Source: Leptospira barantonii
Lineage (GTDB): Bacteria; Spirochaetota; Leptospiria; Leptospirales; Leptospiraceae
Direction: 5' to 3'
Length of the DNA stretch: 64,000 nucleotides
Assembly: GCF_002811925.1 (NCBI RefSeq)
Contig: NZ_NPDS01000002.1
Span: forward strand, 1-64,000
A model generated the notes under the pieces. The model ran no database searches and was not told the origin of the DNA. It saw only the letters and a program-made list of their open reading frames with translations. The translations under genes and the position numbers were made by a program. This document shows positions 9,752-18,253 of the stretch, in pieces; positions within the stretch are counted from its first letter, which is position 1; each line of letters starts with the position of its first letter.

Positions 9752-9779
9752 TTGACAAAGAAAAAAATGGAAATATATT
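9752..9779 (+). promoter_or_regulatory. Candidate sigma-70 promoter of the small membrane protein gene
   Basis: TTGACA (9752-9757) matches the -35 consensus fully and TATATT (9774-9779) matches five of six -10 bases, with a 16-base spacer. The start codon at 9791 follows about 11 bases after the -10 box, so the mRNA would have little or no 5' leader. Seen in sequence; activity is inferred. Confidence 0.5.
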
Positions 9780-9790
9780 TCTCGATTACG

Positions 9791-10210
9791 ATGAAAAACT
9801 TAAAAATCATTTACGCCTCGCTTTTAATCGGCTTAGTTCTGTTCGGCGGTTTTTTTGTGATTCTTGCAAACCCGAACGGAGGTTTGCCGAAAGAAAGCAG
9901 TGGAATCGTTTTAGCGGTTTCGATTTTTCTTTTGCCGGTGGCCTGGTATATTCCGTTGTTGATCGCAAAAAAGAAACTGATTCAAGGAGATCTCAACGTT
10001 AAGGAAAAGTTCGTTTCTTATTCTCAGTCGAAAATTCTTTCCGTTATTTTTTTGGACGCGGCTTATACGATCAACGGGGTTCTTTACTTCGTGACTTCTG
10101 ATCGGATTCACTGGATCGGCATGGGTGTGTTTTTTGTCGCGATGCTTCTTCTGTTTCCGAGAGGAAAAGAGTTTTCCAATCTTTATAAATCACCCGAAAT
10201 CCCCGTTTGA
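9791..10210 (+). CDS. Small four-helix membrane protein, unknown function
   Basis: 139 residues from the ATG at 9791, with four hydrophobic segments (about 4-24, 37-55, 78-98 and 104-122). In-frame starts further upstream (TTG 9752, ATG 9767) are less likely because TTGACA at 9752-9757 and TATATT at 9774-9779 look like a promoter with a 16-base spacer. That would make the transcript nearly leaderless for the 9791 start, and no Shine-Dalgarno sequence is seen. No family recognised. It stands between a divergent operon and the DUF374 gene. Confidence 0.62.
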   Translation: MKNLKIIYASLLIGLVLFGGFFVILANPNGGLPKESSGIVLAVSIFLLPVAWYIPLLIAKKKLIQGDLNVKEKFVSYSQSKILSVIFLDAAYTINGVLYFVTSDRIHWIGMGVFFVAMLLLFPRGKEFSNLYKSPEIPV

Positions 10211-10276
10211 TCCAGTCGAAATCCGAGCCCAAAAAAGAGGTGATGGATTTTCGAATTCGAAAAATTCTCGTGTTAC

Positions 10277-10978
10277 ATGGAAGAAAATTCTAAGGTAAAC
10301 GAAAGACAATCGTTCAAAAGAAAATTTTTAATCTGGCTGATTCCTTTTCTCGTGGTCAATCTTCAAAGATTGATCGGTCTTACTTCCCGAAGAGTCAATA
10401 TCGGCGACGAAAATCTTGTTAAACTTCGTAAGGAAAAAAAACCTTACATCCTTTCCATCTGGCATACGAACGTTCTTTATTCTCCTTATCTCAATAGGAA
10501 TGCGGGGGCCGCGGTTTTGATCTCCGAGTCCAAGGACGGAGACTTTATCAACGAGGTTGTACATCGTTTCGGCAATTATAGCATACGGGGAAGTTCTTCG
10601 AAGGGCGGTTCCAAGGCTCTCAAAGCTTTGTTCAAACATCTGAAAAATAATCTTCCCGCGGCGATAACGCCCGACGGTCCGAGAGGGCCCGCGCTTGTGC
10701 TTCAAGCGGGTTTGATCGCGTGCGCTCAAGTTTCCCAGATTCCGATCATTCCGATGCATTATGAATGTACCCGTCAGTGGATCGCGGAACGCGCTTGGGA
10801 CAAACATAGAATTCCGAAACCTTTCACCACATTTGTGGTTTCCTACGGAGATCCGATTTACGTTCCGAAAAAACTCGACGAAGAAAGTTTTGAGGAAGCG
10901 AGGCTTTCCGTGGAGAAGGCGATGTTGGAAAATCGGCAAAGAGCCATAGACAAAGCCGAAGAGTTAAGAAAAAAATAA
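10277..10978 (+). CDS. DUF374 lysophospholipid acyltransferase family protein
   Basis: 233 residues, normal for DUF374. Motifs of the family are present: [11 protein letters not shown] (catalytic histidine), [44 protein letters not shown] and [12 protein letters not shown]. An N-terminal hydrophobic stretch (about 14-31) probably anchors it at the inner face of the cytoplasmic membrane. DUF374 proteins are related to LpxL-type and glycerolipid acyltransferases, so a role in lipid A or phospholipid acylation is plausible, but the substrate is not known. A strong intrinsic terminator follows immediately. Confidence 0.9.
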   Translation: MEENSKVNERQSFKRKFLIWLIPFLVVNLQRLIGLTSRRVNIGDENLVKLRKEKKPYILSIWHTNVLYSPYLNRNAGAAVLISESKDGDFINEVVHRFGNYSIRGSSSKGGSKALKALFKHLKNNLPAAITPDGPRGPALVLQAGLIACAQVSQIPIIPMHYECTRQWIAERAWDKHRIPKPFTTFVVSYGDPIYVPKKLDEESFEEARLSVEKAMLENRQRAIDKAEELRKK

Positions 10979-10983
10979 TATTC

Positions 10984-11015
10984 AAAAAAAGGAATCTGCG
11001 GATTCCCTTTTTTTT
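10984..11015 (+). terminator. Rho-independent terminator after the DUF374 gene
   Basis: The inverted repeat GGAATC-TGCG-GATTCC is flanked by a run of seven A on the left and eight T on the right, so the stem can extend by A-T pairs. It starts six bases after the stop codon at 10978. Confidence 0.85.
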
Positions 11016-11395
11016 GAGAAGTCGAGCGGGGGCTTCGATTCTTTTTGACGCATGGATCTCTCGTCGGTTCGATACGTGGTTTGCGAATTTGCGGAAGGAT
11101 ACTTAAACCAACTTCCGCATAATTACGGATTCTGAATATAAAATCGGTATTGATTTTTTATAATATTAGAAATCGATATTTTTTCATTTCCATCGATCCG
11201 ATTCGAGGTCGTAAGTCTTTAATTCCACAAAAAGGGTAGTTCATTTCTCTTTGGAACGATCCATCTTAAGTCCTTCAATTTTTTTCTCAGAGGCTGTTGG
11301 CAATATTGTGATGTTTGGATCATAAACGCAGTATGCGACTTTTGATTTCCATAAATTCACACGAATCAACAAACAAATTTCAACGAGGTTTGAAT
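11016..11395. other. Intergenic region without a recognisable gene
   Basis: About 380 bases between the terminator and the kelch lipoprotein. It is AT-rich around 11135-11190, with two related stretches (AAATCGGTATTGATTTT and AAATCGATATTTTTT). No frame with a ribosome binding site and convincing composition is seen. It probably holds the promoter of the kelch gene, but I cannot fix -35/-10 boxes with confidence. Confidence 0.4.
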
Positions 11396-12490
11396 ATGAG
11401 AATAATAAGAATATGGGCCGTTTTGCTCGGAGGATTACTTGCGTTTCAGGCGTGCGATGATTCATCCAAGAAGAAAGGAGAAGAGATACTTCTTTCTTTG
11501 ATTCAAAATTCTTCCCAACAAGCAAACTTGTTTCCGCCGGGACCGACCGTGAGACGTTCAACGGACGCACAACCGCCTTCGCCCGGTCCAAGCGCCGATT
11601 TTATCCGTTCGGAACGAAAGCAGGATTTTCTCGCAAAGATCGATAGACCTGTGGCCTTTTCCGTCAATGGAAAAGGATATCTTGCCTTTAGAGATACTCC
11701 GACAACCGCTTGGATCGACTTGTGGGAGTATTCGCCTAACACGGACAGTTGGACCCAAAAGCAAACACTTGTAACCGGTCAGAGTAACGTTGGTCTTGTG
11801 GCGTTCGGAGTCGCAGGAAAGGGTTATCTCAGCGTGCCTGTGAATAGTACGTTTAACTTTGTGAACAAATACGATCCGACGACGAATGTATGGACACAGA
11901 TCGCAAATATGCCCGGAGGACCGCGGAGCAATGGGGCCGCATTCGTAATCGGAACCAAGGCCTATGTCGGTACGGGACGTTCTCTGCAAGGTACGGTGCT
12001 TAAGAGTTTTTACGAACTGGATACCGTAACGGAAACTTGGAGATCGGTAGCGGACCTTCCTGCCGCTCGGATGGATTCGGTAGCCTTTGTTTTAAACGGA
12101 GCAGGCTATGTTGGAGGAGGACAAGATGCTCTGCATCAACTTTCCGATTTTTGGCAATATCAACCTCAGACCAACGGACCGGGTACTTGGATACAAATCG
12201 CGTCTTTTCCGGGTATCACCGGTTCCGGCACCGGAACTTCCGTCGACGGTAAGGGATTGATCATCGGATATGTATACGCGCCCAATCCAAATTTTGAAAG
12301 ACAGGTCTGGTCGTACGATCCGAGCGTCGGTTGGAAACAAGAGACGAATTTGTATTTTTCATCCCAACCGGAATCGTTGGGAACAACAGCGTCTTTTACC
12401 ACAGGATCGTTTGCTTATTCCGTGATCGGACAGAAAGTTTATCAATTCCAACGTGTGATCATTGGACCCGACGAACCTTCAGATATGTAA
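11396..12490 (+). CDS. Kelch-repeat lipoprotein (galactose oxidase-like propeller)
   Basis: 364 residues from the ATG at 11396, preceded by a GAGG site. An upstream in-frame start at 11315 would spoil the signal peptide. The signal peptide ends LLAFQACDDS, giving a lipobox cysteine at residue 19. About six kelch units follow, each with the pattern of a W-T/W-K motif after a Y-x-P/T-x-(N/D) segment: LWEYSPNTDSWTQKQ, VNKYDPTTNVWTQIA, FYELDTVTETWRSVA, FWQYQPQTNGPGTWIQIA and VWSYDPSVGWKQE. This predicts a six- or seven-bladed propeller outside the cytoplasmic membrane. The following gene encodes a DUF4907 protein. Confidence 0.88.
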   Translation: MRIIRIWAVLLGGLLAFQACDDSSKKKGEEILLSLIQNSSQQANLFPPGPTVRRSTDAQPPSPGPSADFIRSERKQDFLAKIDRPVAFSVNGKGYLAFRDTPTTAWIDLWEYSPNTDSWTQKQTLVTGQSNVGLVAFGVAGKGYLSVPVNSTFNFVNKYDPTTNVWTQIANMPGGPRSNGAAFVIGTKAYVGTGRSLQGTVLKSFYELDTVTETWRSVADLPAARMDSVAFVLNGAGYVGGGQDALHQLSDFWQYQPQTNGPGTWIQIASFPGITGSGTGTSVDGKGLIIGYVYAPNPNFERQVWSYDPSVGWKQETNLYFSSQPESLGTTASFTTGSFAYSVIGQKVYQFQRVIIGPDEPSDM

Positions 12491-12498
12491 ACTCTTGT

Positions 12499-12524
12499 AC
12501 GTCGCAGAGGAAACTCTGTGACGT
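12499..12524 (+). promoter_or_regulatory. Strong intercistronic hairpin with GNRA-type tetraloop
   Basis: ACGTCGCAGAG and CTCTGTGACGT pair into an 11-bp stem (one G-U pair) closed by a GAAA loop, nine bases after the kelch stop codon. No T-run follows directly, so it may stabilise or attenuate the upstream message rather than terminate fully. Confidence 0.6.
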
Positions 12525-12557
12525 CTAACGGATTCTATTTTTATCCAGGAGATTTTT

Positions 12558-12905
12558 GTGTTCAAAATTATGACGATTCTAATTTCAATTTCTCTTTCAT
12601 TTGCGGTTTGTAATCCGAAGAAGGGGAATGTTGCCGATTCCGCTGATATCCAAAACGCCAAAGACCAAGAAATAAAGATCGAAACCTATTCCGTGGAAAC
12701 GGGTGGATACGGTTATGACGTTTACGTAAACGGCGCTTTGAAAATTCATCAACCTCACATTCCGGGTAGAAACGGTTTGAGCGGTTTTACCCGGCAAATA
12801 CAGGCTCATCAGGCGGCTCAACTGACGGCCGATAAATTGAGTCAGGGAATCATGCCCCCGACCATAACCGAAAAGGAACTCGATGGTATTTTAGGAAAAC
12901 GTTAA
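12558..12905 (+). CDS. DUF4907 family secreted protein
   Basis: 115 residues with a GTG start at 12558, after GGAGA about six bases before. A signal peptide ends near FAVCNPKKG, so Cys18 may be lipidated. The body matches DUF4907: ETGGYGYDVYVNGALKIHQP followed by HIPGRNGLSGF and a C-terminal helix with ADKLSQGIMPP and ITEKELDGI. In my recollection DUF4907 proteins occur in Bacteroidetes next to kelch proteins, and the same pairing is seen here with a 67-bp gap. No activity is known. Confidence 0.82.
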   Translation: MFKIMTILISISLSFAVCNPKKGNVADSADIQNAKDQEIKIETYSVETGGYGYDVYVNGALKIHQPHIPGRNGLSGFTRQIQAHQAAQLTADKLSQGIMPPTITEKELDGILGKR

Positions 12906-12934
12906 GTTGATTTTCTGAATGAAAGAAAACAATC

Positions 12935-14863
12935 TTAAAATGGAAGCGGATTTTTATCCTTATCCGTTGTCTTTTCGCTCGGACGTTTTTCGTCCGCGGT
13001 TTTTCCGGAATCGTTTTCTTTTGAGTGTTCTTTGAGAATCCGTTTTACTTCCAAAAAAGTAGGAAGATGATTCTGAACCGAATGTTCGGACGGAATGAGC
13101 ATTTCCGATTCCGGATTTTCCAAGTGAGAACTTTCGTAAGAAACCACCGAGTCGCTGATCCAATCCAAATCAGCGAGTTTCGAATTTCCGATGATGGAAT
13201 GAAACTTCACTTTCGGTTTAAATTCTCCGGTGACTTTCATAAAAAGACTTTTAGGCGCGAGACCGTCGAATCCGTATACACCCGCGACTAATTCTCCCTT
13301 TTTGTGGGTCGCGTTTAAAAACGCCAAACCGTATTCAACTTTTTGAATGACTTCCTTGGGCAATCGGAACATGAATCTCGCGATCGTTCCCAGGATTCCG
13401 TTCGCCAAGTTAGAACCTCTATGCGGGGTCGCGATAAAAACGGCTCTTTTGACGAATGGAACCGGCTTGAATTCGAGAACTCTGCGGATTTCCTTTTTCG
13501 ATTCGTCGTTCATGGAATCGAATACCGATCGGGGAATTTCGGCGGCGTTCATCCATTGTTCGATGGTGCTGTCGGTGACGGCTAACTTTGTGATGAGCCC
13601 GCCCATGCTGTGCCCGATCAATACGGAACGATCGAAATTCTTATTTTCATTTTTTGGATCGTATGTTTTTCTCAAATCGTATAACGTATCTCTAAAGTCC
13701 GCGGCGGAAAAAACCATGGGCATCGCGGTCGGATACCAATAGACCCAAAACTGATATTTCGCCTTAATTTCCGGATCGGAAAGAAGTTCGTTGATCATCG
13801 GAAACCAAACGAACGGAGAAGACGCAAGGCCGTGCAGGAACACGACTGGAATTTTGTCCTTGTGATACGGATAAACGAGATAAAGACCTTTGCGGGACAT
13901 ACTCGTTTCTCCGTCGAAGATCGCTTTTAAACTGTCCCTCTGTTGTGCGATCGTAAGCATATACGCGAGCGGAGTGGTCGTATCGCTTTCCATCGGGAGG
14001 CTGATTCCGTCTAACGTTATGCGATCTCGAAAGACCGGATCGTAGACGTGTATCTTTGCGCGGAGATTCATCATATCTCTCGTGCCTAAATACGATTCTT
14101 CCAAACTTACGAAGGCGGTTGCGGGATAAGCCTGACCGACGCCGTTGATAAATTCGTATTTGATTCTTCCCTCGGATTCGTTTTCGGGAAACTTACGATT
14201 GAGAATCAAAGGAGTTCCGATTCCGTATTTGCTGATATGATTGGAGAATCCTTTGACCTTGTAGTCGTATGCGACTTCCACTTGAAGAAAATTTTGAGGA
14301 CGCCAGCTCGTTTCAGTTTCTGAACCGATCATTTCCAAGGAGCCTCGGATCAAAGGAAGATTGAGATCCGTTACGTTCGCAAGTTTGCGGTTCTTCTTCG
14401 CAAAACGAACCAACTGCGCGAGAGAACGGTTGTATGTTTGTAGAGCGAATCTGAATTCCGCCGAAAAAGGATCGGCCGCGGGAGTCGCTTTTTTATCGAA
14501 AAGATACGTATAAGAATATACTAATGCGGATGCGTACATCTTCGCAAACTGGACGTCTTCCATGTCCAATGAATTTCCCGTAAGATAACAAAGTTCGGAA
14601 AGATAATAGGCGAGTTCCCGCGACTTATAGGCGACCAGGCGATTGTCCAAGTCGTAGATGACGACTAACGGAGATTTTTCGAACTTTTCGTCGAGATCGT
14701 TGCTTTTCAGATAACGGGTCGTGAGCAGACTGAGACGGTTCGAAGAAAGGCTACTGATGTTCACCGATTTTTCCTGTTCAAACTGAGAATAGTTGGAAGT
14801 GGAATACGTCGCACATCGTAAAAATAAAATCGAAAACAGAAGGACCGTAATAGAGAATTTCAT
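12935..14863 (-). CDS. Alpha/beta-hydrolase lipoprotein (lipase-like)
   Basis: 642 residues from the ATG at 14863, chosen because it gives a lipoprotein signal peptide ending LFLRCATYS; an open frame extends to 15025 but overlaps the divergent gene. The N-terminal 370 residues are an uncharacterised alpha/beta region. The hydrolase domain spans about 375-620: oxyanion-type VVFLHGLASSPFVW, nucleophile elbow VLIGHSMGGLI, then FIATPHRGSNLA, and a likely catalytic histidine in IPSEHSVQNH. The charged C-terminal tail (KENDSGKTADEKRPSEK) is low-complexity. Substrates are probably lipids or esters at the cell envelope. It is divergent from another lipase-like lipoprotein gene. Confidence 0.85.
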   Translation of the reverse strand: MKFSITVLLFSILFLRCATYSTSNYSQFEQEKSVNISSLSSNRLSLLTTRYLKSNDLDEKFEKSPLVVIYDLDNRLVAYKSRELAYYLSELCYLTGNSLDMEDVQFAKMYASALVYSYTYLFDKKATPAADPFSAEFRFALQTYNRSLAQLVRFAKKNRKLANVTDLNLPLIRGSLEMIGSETETSWRPQNFLQVEVAYDYKVKGFSNHISKYGIGTPLILNRKFPENESEGRIKYEFINGVGQAYPATAFVSLEESYLGTRDMMNLRAKIHVYDPVFRDRITLDGISLPMESDTTTPLAYMLTIAQQRDSLKAIFDGETSMSRKGLYLVYPYHKDKIPVVFLHGLASSPFVWFPMINELLSDPEIKAKYQFWVYWYPTAMPMVFSAADFRDTLYDLRKTYDPKNENKNFDRSVLIGHSMGGLITKLAVTDSTIEQWMNAAEIPRSVFDSMNDESKKEIRRVLEFKPVPFVKRAVFIATPHRGSNLANGILGTIARFMFRLPKEVIQKVEYGLAFLNATHKKGELVAGVYGFDGLAPKSLFMKVTGEFKPKVKFHSIIGNSKLADLDWISDSVVSYESSHLENPESEMLIPSEHSVQNHLPTFLEVKRILKEHSKENDSGKTADEKRPSEKTTDKDKNPLPF

Positions 14864-14976
14864 CGTATCAAAACCTATTGAAATCAAGATTCGAATCCGT
14901 CGAACTGACAAGCTAAAAAGAAAAACGGATCGTTTTTGACATAGACAAAGTTTATCACATAAACGATTCTTGCTCC

Positions 14977-16155
14977 GTGAAATTTCATCGTTGTGGATTC
15001 TGGATCGGAATCCTTTTGTGCGCATTCTGTGCCGGTAAAAAAGAATCGGCTTTTGGTCCGGGGCTTTGGATAAAAGAACCCGGAAGTCATTCGGTCGTTT
15101 CCGGAAAACAAATTCCTCTTGTGTTCGTTCCCGGTTATAAGGGTTCGGAGTTGTATCAAAAAAACGAATCCGGTTCTTTGGATCGGATCTGGCTCACACC
15201 TTGGCAGGCGTTGAATCTAACGGTCCCCGATCTTACTTTGAAAAAAAGCGATAACGTTCAAGTCGGAAACGTTCTCACTCGGGTCACTTTGATTCCTTCC
15301 TTGATCGAAGTGAAGGTGTATCAACCTTGGTTGGAAAGAATGAGCTCGAACGGTTTGGCAAAACTATACGTTTTTCCTTACGATTGGAGAAAGGACAACG
15401 GGGAGAATTCTGCGAAACTCGAAGCCTTTTTGGAACTCGTTCAAAGGGAGAATGGCGTCTTACCCGTGTTAGTCGGTCATAGCAACGGAGGAAATCTTTC
15501 CTTATCCGTTCTCAATCGAAGACCGGATCTTGTTTCTAAGGTCGTGTTTGCCGGTGTTCCGTTTCGAGGAGGAATCGGTTTTATGGAGGATTTGATTTCG
15601 GGTGTTTCCACGGGTTTGAATCCCGAGATCGCGAGCGCCTGTGTCGTATCCAGCTTTCATTCCGTTTATACTTTTTTTCCAAGAGAAGGAAGTTTCGATA
15701 CGAAGGAAGTTTTAAAGGACGCGGAAGGAAAAATTCTTCCATTCCGTTTTTTCAATGCGGGTGATTGGGAAAAATATGAACTGGGCCCTTATTCTCACGA
15801 GGCTCATTGTGAGCCGCCTCCATCGATCAAAGAATTTCAATCCAGATTGGATCTTGCGCTCGCTTTTCGAGATTCTTTGGAAACGAAAAAAGGAAACAAA
15901 TATCCGCCCGCACTTGTCATTCACGCGAAGAACAGACCAACGATGAGAACTTTAGTTCCGGAAAAAAATCCGGATCATTGGTTTTGGGATTTTAAAAATT
16001 CGATTCGTGCTCCGGGAGACGGAAGGGTTACGTTTACGAGTTCGATTCCGCCCGAGGATGTCGCTTATCAAAGTTTCGAAACACAGGCGGAACATTCGGA
16101 TCTTCTAAACGACGTTCTGGTTTGGGAAAGAATCGAGTCTTTTCTAAAAGAATGA
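14977..16155 (+). CDS. LCAT-like alpha/beta-hydrolase lipoprotein
   Basis: 392 residues. The signal peptide ends LLCAFCAGKK with a lipobox cysteine near residue 17. The protein fits the lecithin:cholesterol acyltransferase group (PF02450-like): PLVFVPGYKGSELY at the first strand, VFPYDWRKDNGE as the LCAT Y-D-W-R motif, nucleophile elbow VLVGHSNGGNL, then FAGVPFRGG. A C-terminal catalytic histidine is likely in QAEHSDLLND. It probably acts as a phospholipase or acyltransferase outside the inner membrane. The 113-bp gap to the divergent hydrolase gene holds both promoters. Confidence 0.87.
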   Translation: MKFHRCGFWIGILLCAFCAGKKESAFGPGLWIKEPGSHSVVSGKQIPLVFVPGYKGSELYQKNESGSLDRIWLTPWQALNLTVPDLTLKKSDNVQVGNVLTRVTLIPSLIEVKVYQPWLERMSSNGLAKLYVFPYDWRKDNGENSAKLEAFLELVQRENGVLPVLVGHSNGGNLSLSVLNRRPDLVSKVVFAGVPFRGGIGFMEDLISGVSTGLNPEIASACVVSSFHSVYTFFPREGSFDTKEVLKDAEGKILPFRFFNAGDWEKYELGPYSHEAHCEPPPSIKEFQSRLDLALAFRDSLETKKGNKYPPALVIHAKNRPTMRTLVPEKNPDHWFWDFKNSIRAPGDGRVTFTSSIPPEDVAYQSFETQAEHSDLLNDVLVWERIESFLKE

Positions 16156-16258
16156 ATTTATTCTTCTTTCTCTCAAGAGAAACCTTCGTTTGTGTCTTTA
16201 GACTTGATCGATTCTTTCTCGAATGTGTTCATAGTAATTCGTATTAGGAAAAAAGAAA

Positions 16259-16561
16259 ATGAAAACGCCCGCACACAAGTTAGTCGAAGAACCCGAATTT
16301 AAAAAACTCGTTTCCACAAGATGGATCGTAAGTTTTACGCTTCTCGCACTTTTGTTTTTATCGTATTACGGATACATTCTCACGGTTGCATTCTATCCGG
16401 AGCTGTTGATTCGAAAAGTCGGTAGTTTTTCCAACGTGGGAATTTTAGCGAGCGCGTTAGTCATCTTGTTCTCGTGGTTCTTAACCTTGATCTACGTAAT
16501 TTGGGCCAATCGATCGTATGATAAAAACGTAAACTCCTTAAAGAAAAGGTTGGAGGATTAA
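16259..16561 (+). CDS. DUF485 membrane protein, YjcH-like partner of the ActP symporter
   Basis: 100 residues with two membrane helices (about 25-47 and 60-83) and the DUF485 pattern VSTRWIVSFTLLALLFLSYYG followed later by WFLTLIYVIWANRSYD. DUF485 genes such as E. coli yjcH accompany actP. Here the symporter gene starts one base after this stop codon, so translation is coupled. Confidence 0.9.
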   Translation: MKTPAHKLVEEPEFKKLVSTRWIVSFTLLALLFLSYYGYILTVAFYPELLIRKVGSFSNVGILASALVILFSWFLTLIYVIWANRSYDKNVNSLKKRLED

Positions 16562-16562
16562 G

Positions 16563-18101
16563 ATGGAAACTCATTTAGGACAACCGAATCTTTTATCCAT
16601 ATCGTTCTTTTTTATCTTTGTCGCATTGACGCTCGCGATCACTTATTGGGCCGCGCGCAAAACGAAAACATCCAGCGAGTTCTATGCCGCGGGAAGAAGT
16701 ATCACCGGTTTTCAAAACGGCCTCGCTCTTTCGGGGGATTTTATGTCCGCGGCTTCCTTTCTCGGAATTTCGGGAATGGTCGCTTTGAAAGGTTATGACG
16801 GAATGTTATACGCGGTTGGATGGCTCGTGGGTTGGCCCGCGCTTATGTTTTTGATCGCGGAACCTCTTCGTAACTTGGGAAAGTTCACGTTTGCGGACGT
16901 GGTCGCGTTTCGACTCAAACAAGGACCGATCCGAATCGCCGCGGCGGTGGGAGGAATTTTAGTCACTCTCACATACTCGATCGCACAAATCGTCGGTTCC
17001 GGAAAACTCATCAATCTGATGTTCGGTCTTCCTTACGAGGGAGCCGTGGTTTTGGTGGGAATCGTTATGCTTCTTTACGTTTTGTTCGGAGGTATGATCG
17101 CGACCACTTGGGTTCAGATCATCAAGGCCTGTCTTCTTTTGTTCGGAGTGACTCTGCTTACCGTATTGGCTCTTTCTAAATTCGGTTTCAGTCTTGAGAA
17201 TTTATACGGTGCGGTGGAACAAAAATTCGGTAAGACATCTTTGGAGCCGGGAGGTTTGGTCGCGAATCCGTTGGACGCGGTTTCCCTCGGTCTTGCGTTG
17301 ATGCTCGGTTTATTAGGACTTCCTCATATTCTAATGCGTTTTTATACCGTTCCCGACGCAAAAGAAGCCCGCAAGTCGGTCGCTTATGCGACTTCCTTCA
17401 TCGGATATTTTTATCTGATCATTCCCATCGTCGGTTTTGCCGCGGCCGTTTTGATCGGAAGAGAACCGATCGCAAGCATCGACAAAGGCGGTAACATGGC
17501 GGCCGCTCTTCTCGCGGAGCTCTTAGGCGGAACCTTGCTTATGGGTTTTATCGCCGCGGTTGCGTTCGCCACCATTCTTGCGGTCGTAGCCGGTTTGACG
17601 TTAGCCGCCGCTTCCACGATCTCTCACGATATTTACGTGAGCGTCGTCAAAAGAGGAGAAGCGACCGAAGAGGAACAAGTAAAAGTGGCAAGAAGGGCAA
17701 CGATCGCGTTCGGTGTGTTCAGTATTCTTTTCGGAATTTTATTCAAGGATCAGAACGTCGCCTTTTTAGTCGGACTCGCTTTTGCGGTGGCCGCGAGCGG
17801 TAATTTTCCCGCATTGTTCTTATCCATCGTTTGGAAAAACTTCAGCACCATCGGCGGGGTCGTATCGATTCTTACCGGTTCGATCTCTGCGATTCTTTTG
17901 ATCGTTCTCAGTCCTACGATTTGGGTCGACTTGTTCGGTTTTGAAAAAGCGATTTTTCCTTTGAAGAACCCGGCCGTTGTTTCCATGACTCTTTCTTTTG
18001 CGGTCGCGTATATTTTTTCAAAACTATTTCCGGAAACGCGCGCGCAAGAGTTGTATGAAAAGGAAAAAATAAGGACCTATCTAGGCGTGGGCGCGGAATG
18101 A
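16563..18101 (+). CDS. actP: Sodium:solute symporter, ActP-like acetate/cation permease
   Basis: 512 residues with about 13 membrane segments, as usual in the SSS family. Family motifs include SSEFYAAGRSITGFQNGLALSGDFMSAAS-type sequence near residues 37-60 (read as SSEFYAAGRSITGFQNGLAL then SGDFMSAASFLGISG), LVGWPALMFLIAEPLRNLGK, LGLPHILMRFYTVPDAKEAR and VVAGLTLAAASTISHDIY. These fit the acetate/glycolate permease group, and the coupled DUF485 gene supports that. The symbol is by similarity; transport of another short carboxylate such as propionate or pyruvate is possible. Confidence 0.87.
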   Translation: METHLGQPNLLSISFFFIFVALTLAITYWAARKTKTSSEFYAAGRSITGFQNGLALSGDFMSAASFLGISGMVALKGYDGMLYAVGWLVGWPALMFLIAEPLRNLGKFTFADVVAFRLKQGPIRIAAAVGGILVTLTYSIAQIVGSGKLINLMFGLPYEGAVVLVGIVMLLYVLFGGMIATTWVQIIKACLLLFGVTLLTVLALSKFGFSLENLYGAVEQKFGKTSLEPGGLVANPLDAVSLGLALMLGLLGLPHILMRFYTVPDAKEARKSVAYATSFIGYFYLIIPIVGFAAAVLIGREPIASIDKGGNMAAALLAELLGGTLLMGFIAAVAFATILAVVAGLTLAAASTISHDIYVSVVKRGEATEEEQVKVARRATIAFGVFSILFGILFKDQNVAFLVGLAFAVAASGNFPALFLSIVWKNFSTIGGVVSILTGSISAILLIVLSPTIWVDLFGFEKAIFPLKNPAVVSMTLSFAVAYIFSKLFPETRAQELYEKEKIRTYLGVGAE

Positions 18102-18153
18102 ATTTTATTTTGAGAATATTCCGAAAACAAAATTTATAGTTTCTTAATGTATT

Positions 18154-18249
18154 GGGGCGCCTCCTCGCTTCGCTCGGACCGGGCTATCCGCTTCATCTGC
18201 GACGCACCACGAGCGGTGCATCGCAGGATTCCACTTCTATCCCTGGCGC
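18154..18249 (-). repeat. Structured intergenic element with GGGATAG and GCGGATAGCCCGG blocks
   Basis: Read on the minus strand, the element starts eight bases after the stop of the oxidoreductase gene. It contains GGGATAGAAGTGG, a hairpin (arms TGCGATGCACC and GGTGCGTCGCA at 18198-18225, one mismatch, loop GCTCGT), then AGCGGATAGCCCGG and GAGCGAAGCGAGG, and is closed by outer arms GGCGC/GCGCC. Similar GGATAG-containing blocks recur, as I recall, in intergenic elements of other phyla. Copy number in this genome cannot be seen from one window. Confidence 0.6.
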
Positions 18250-18253
18250 GGGA

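Noticed and set aside
14884..15159. Upstream extension and minus-strand frame overlapping the start of the LCAT-like gene
   Set aside because: The extension removes the lipoprotein signal of the 14863 start and overlaps the divergent gene; coding signal belongs to the plus strand.
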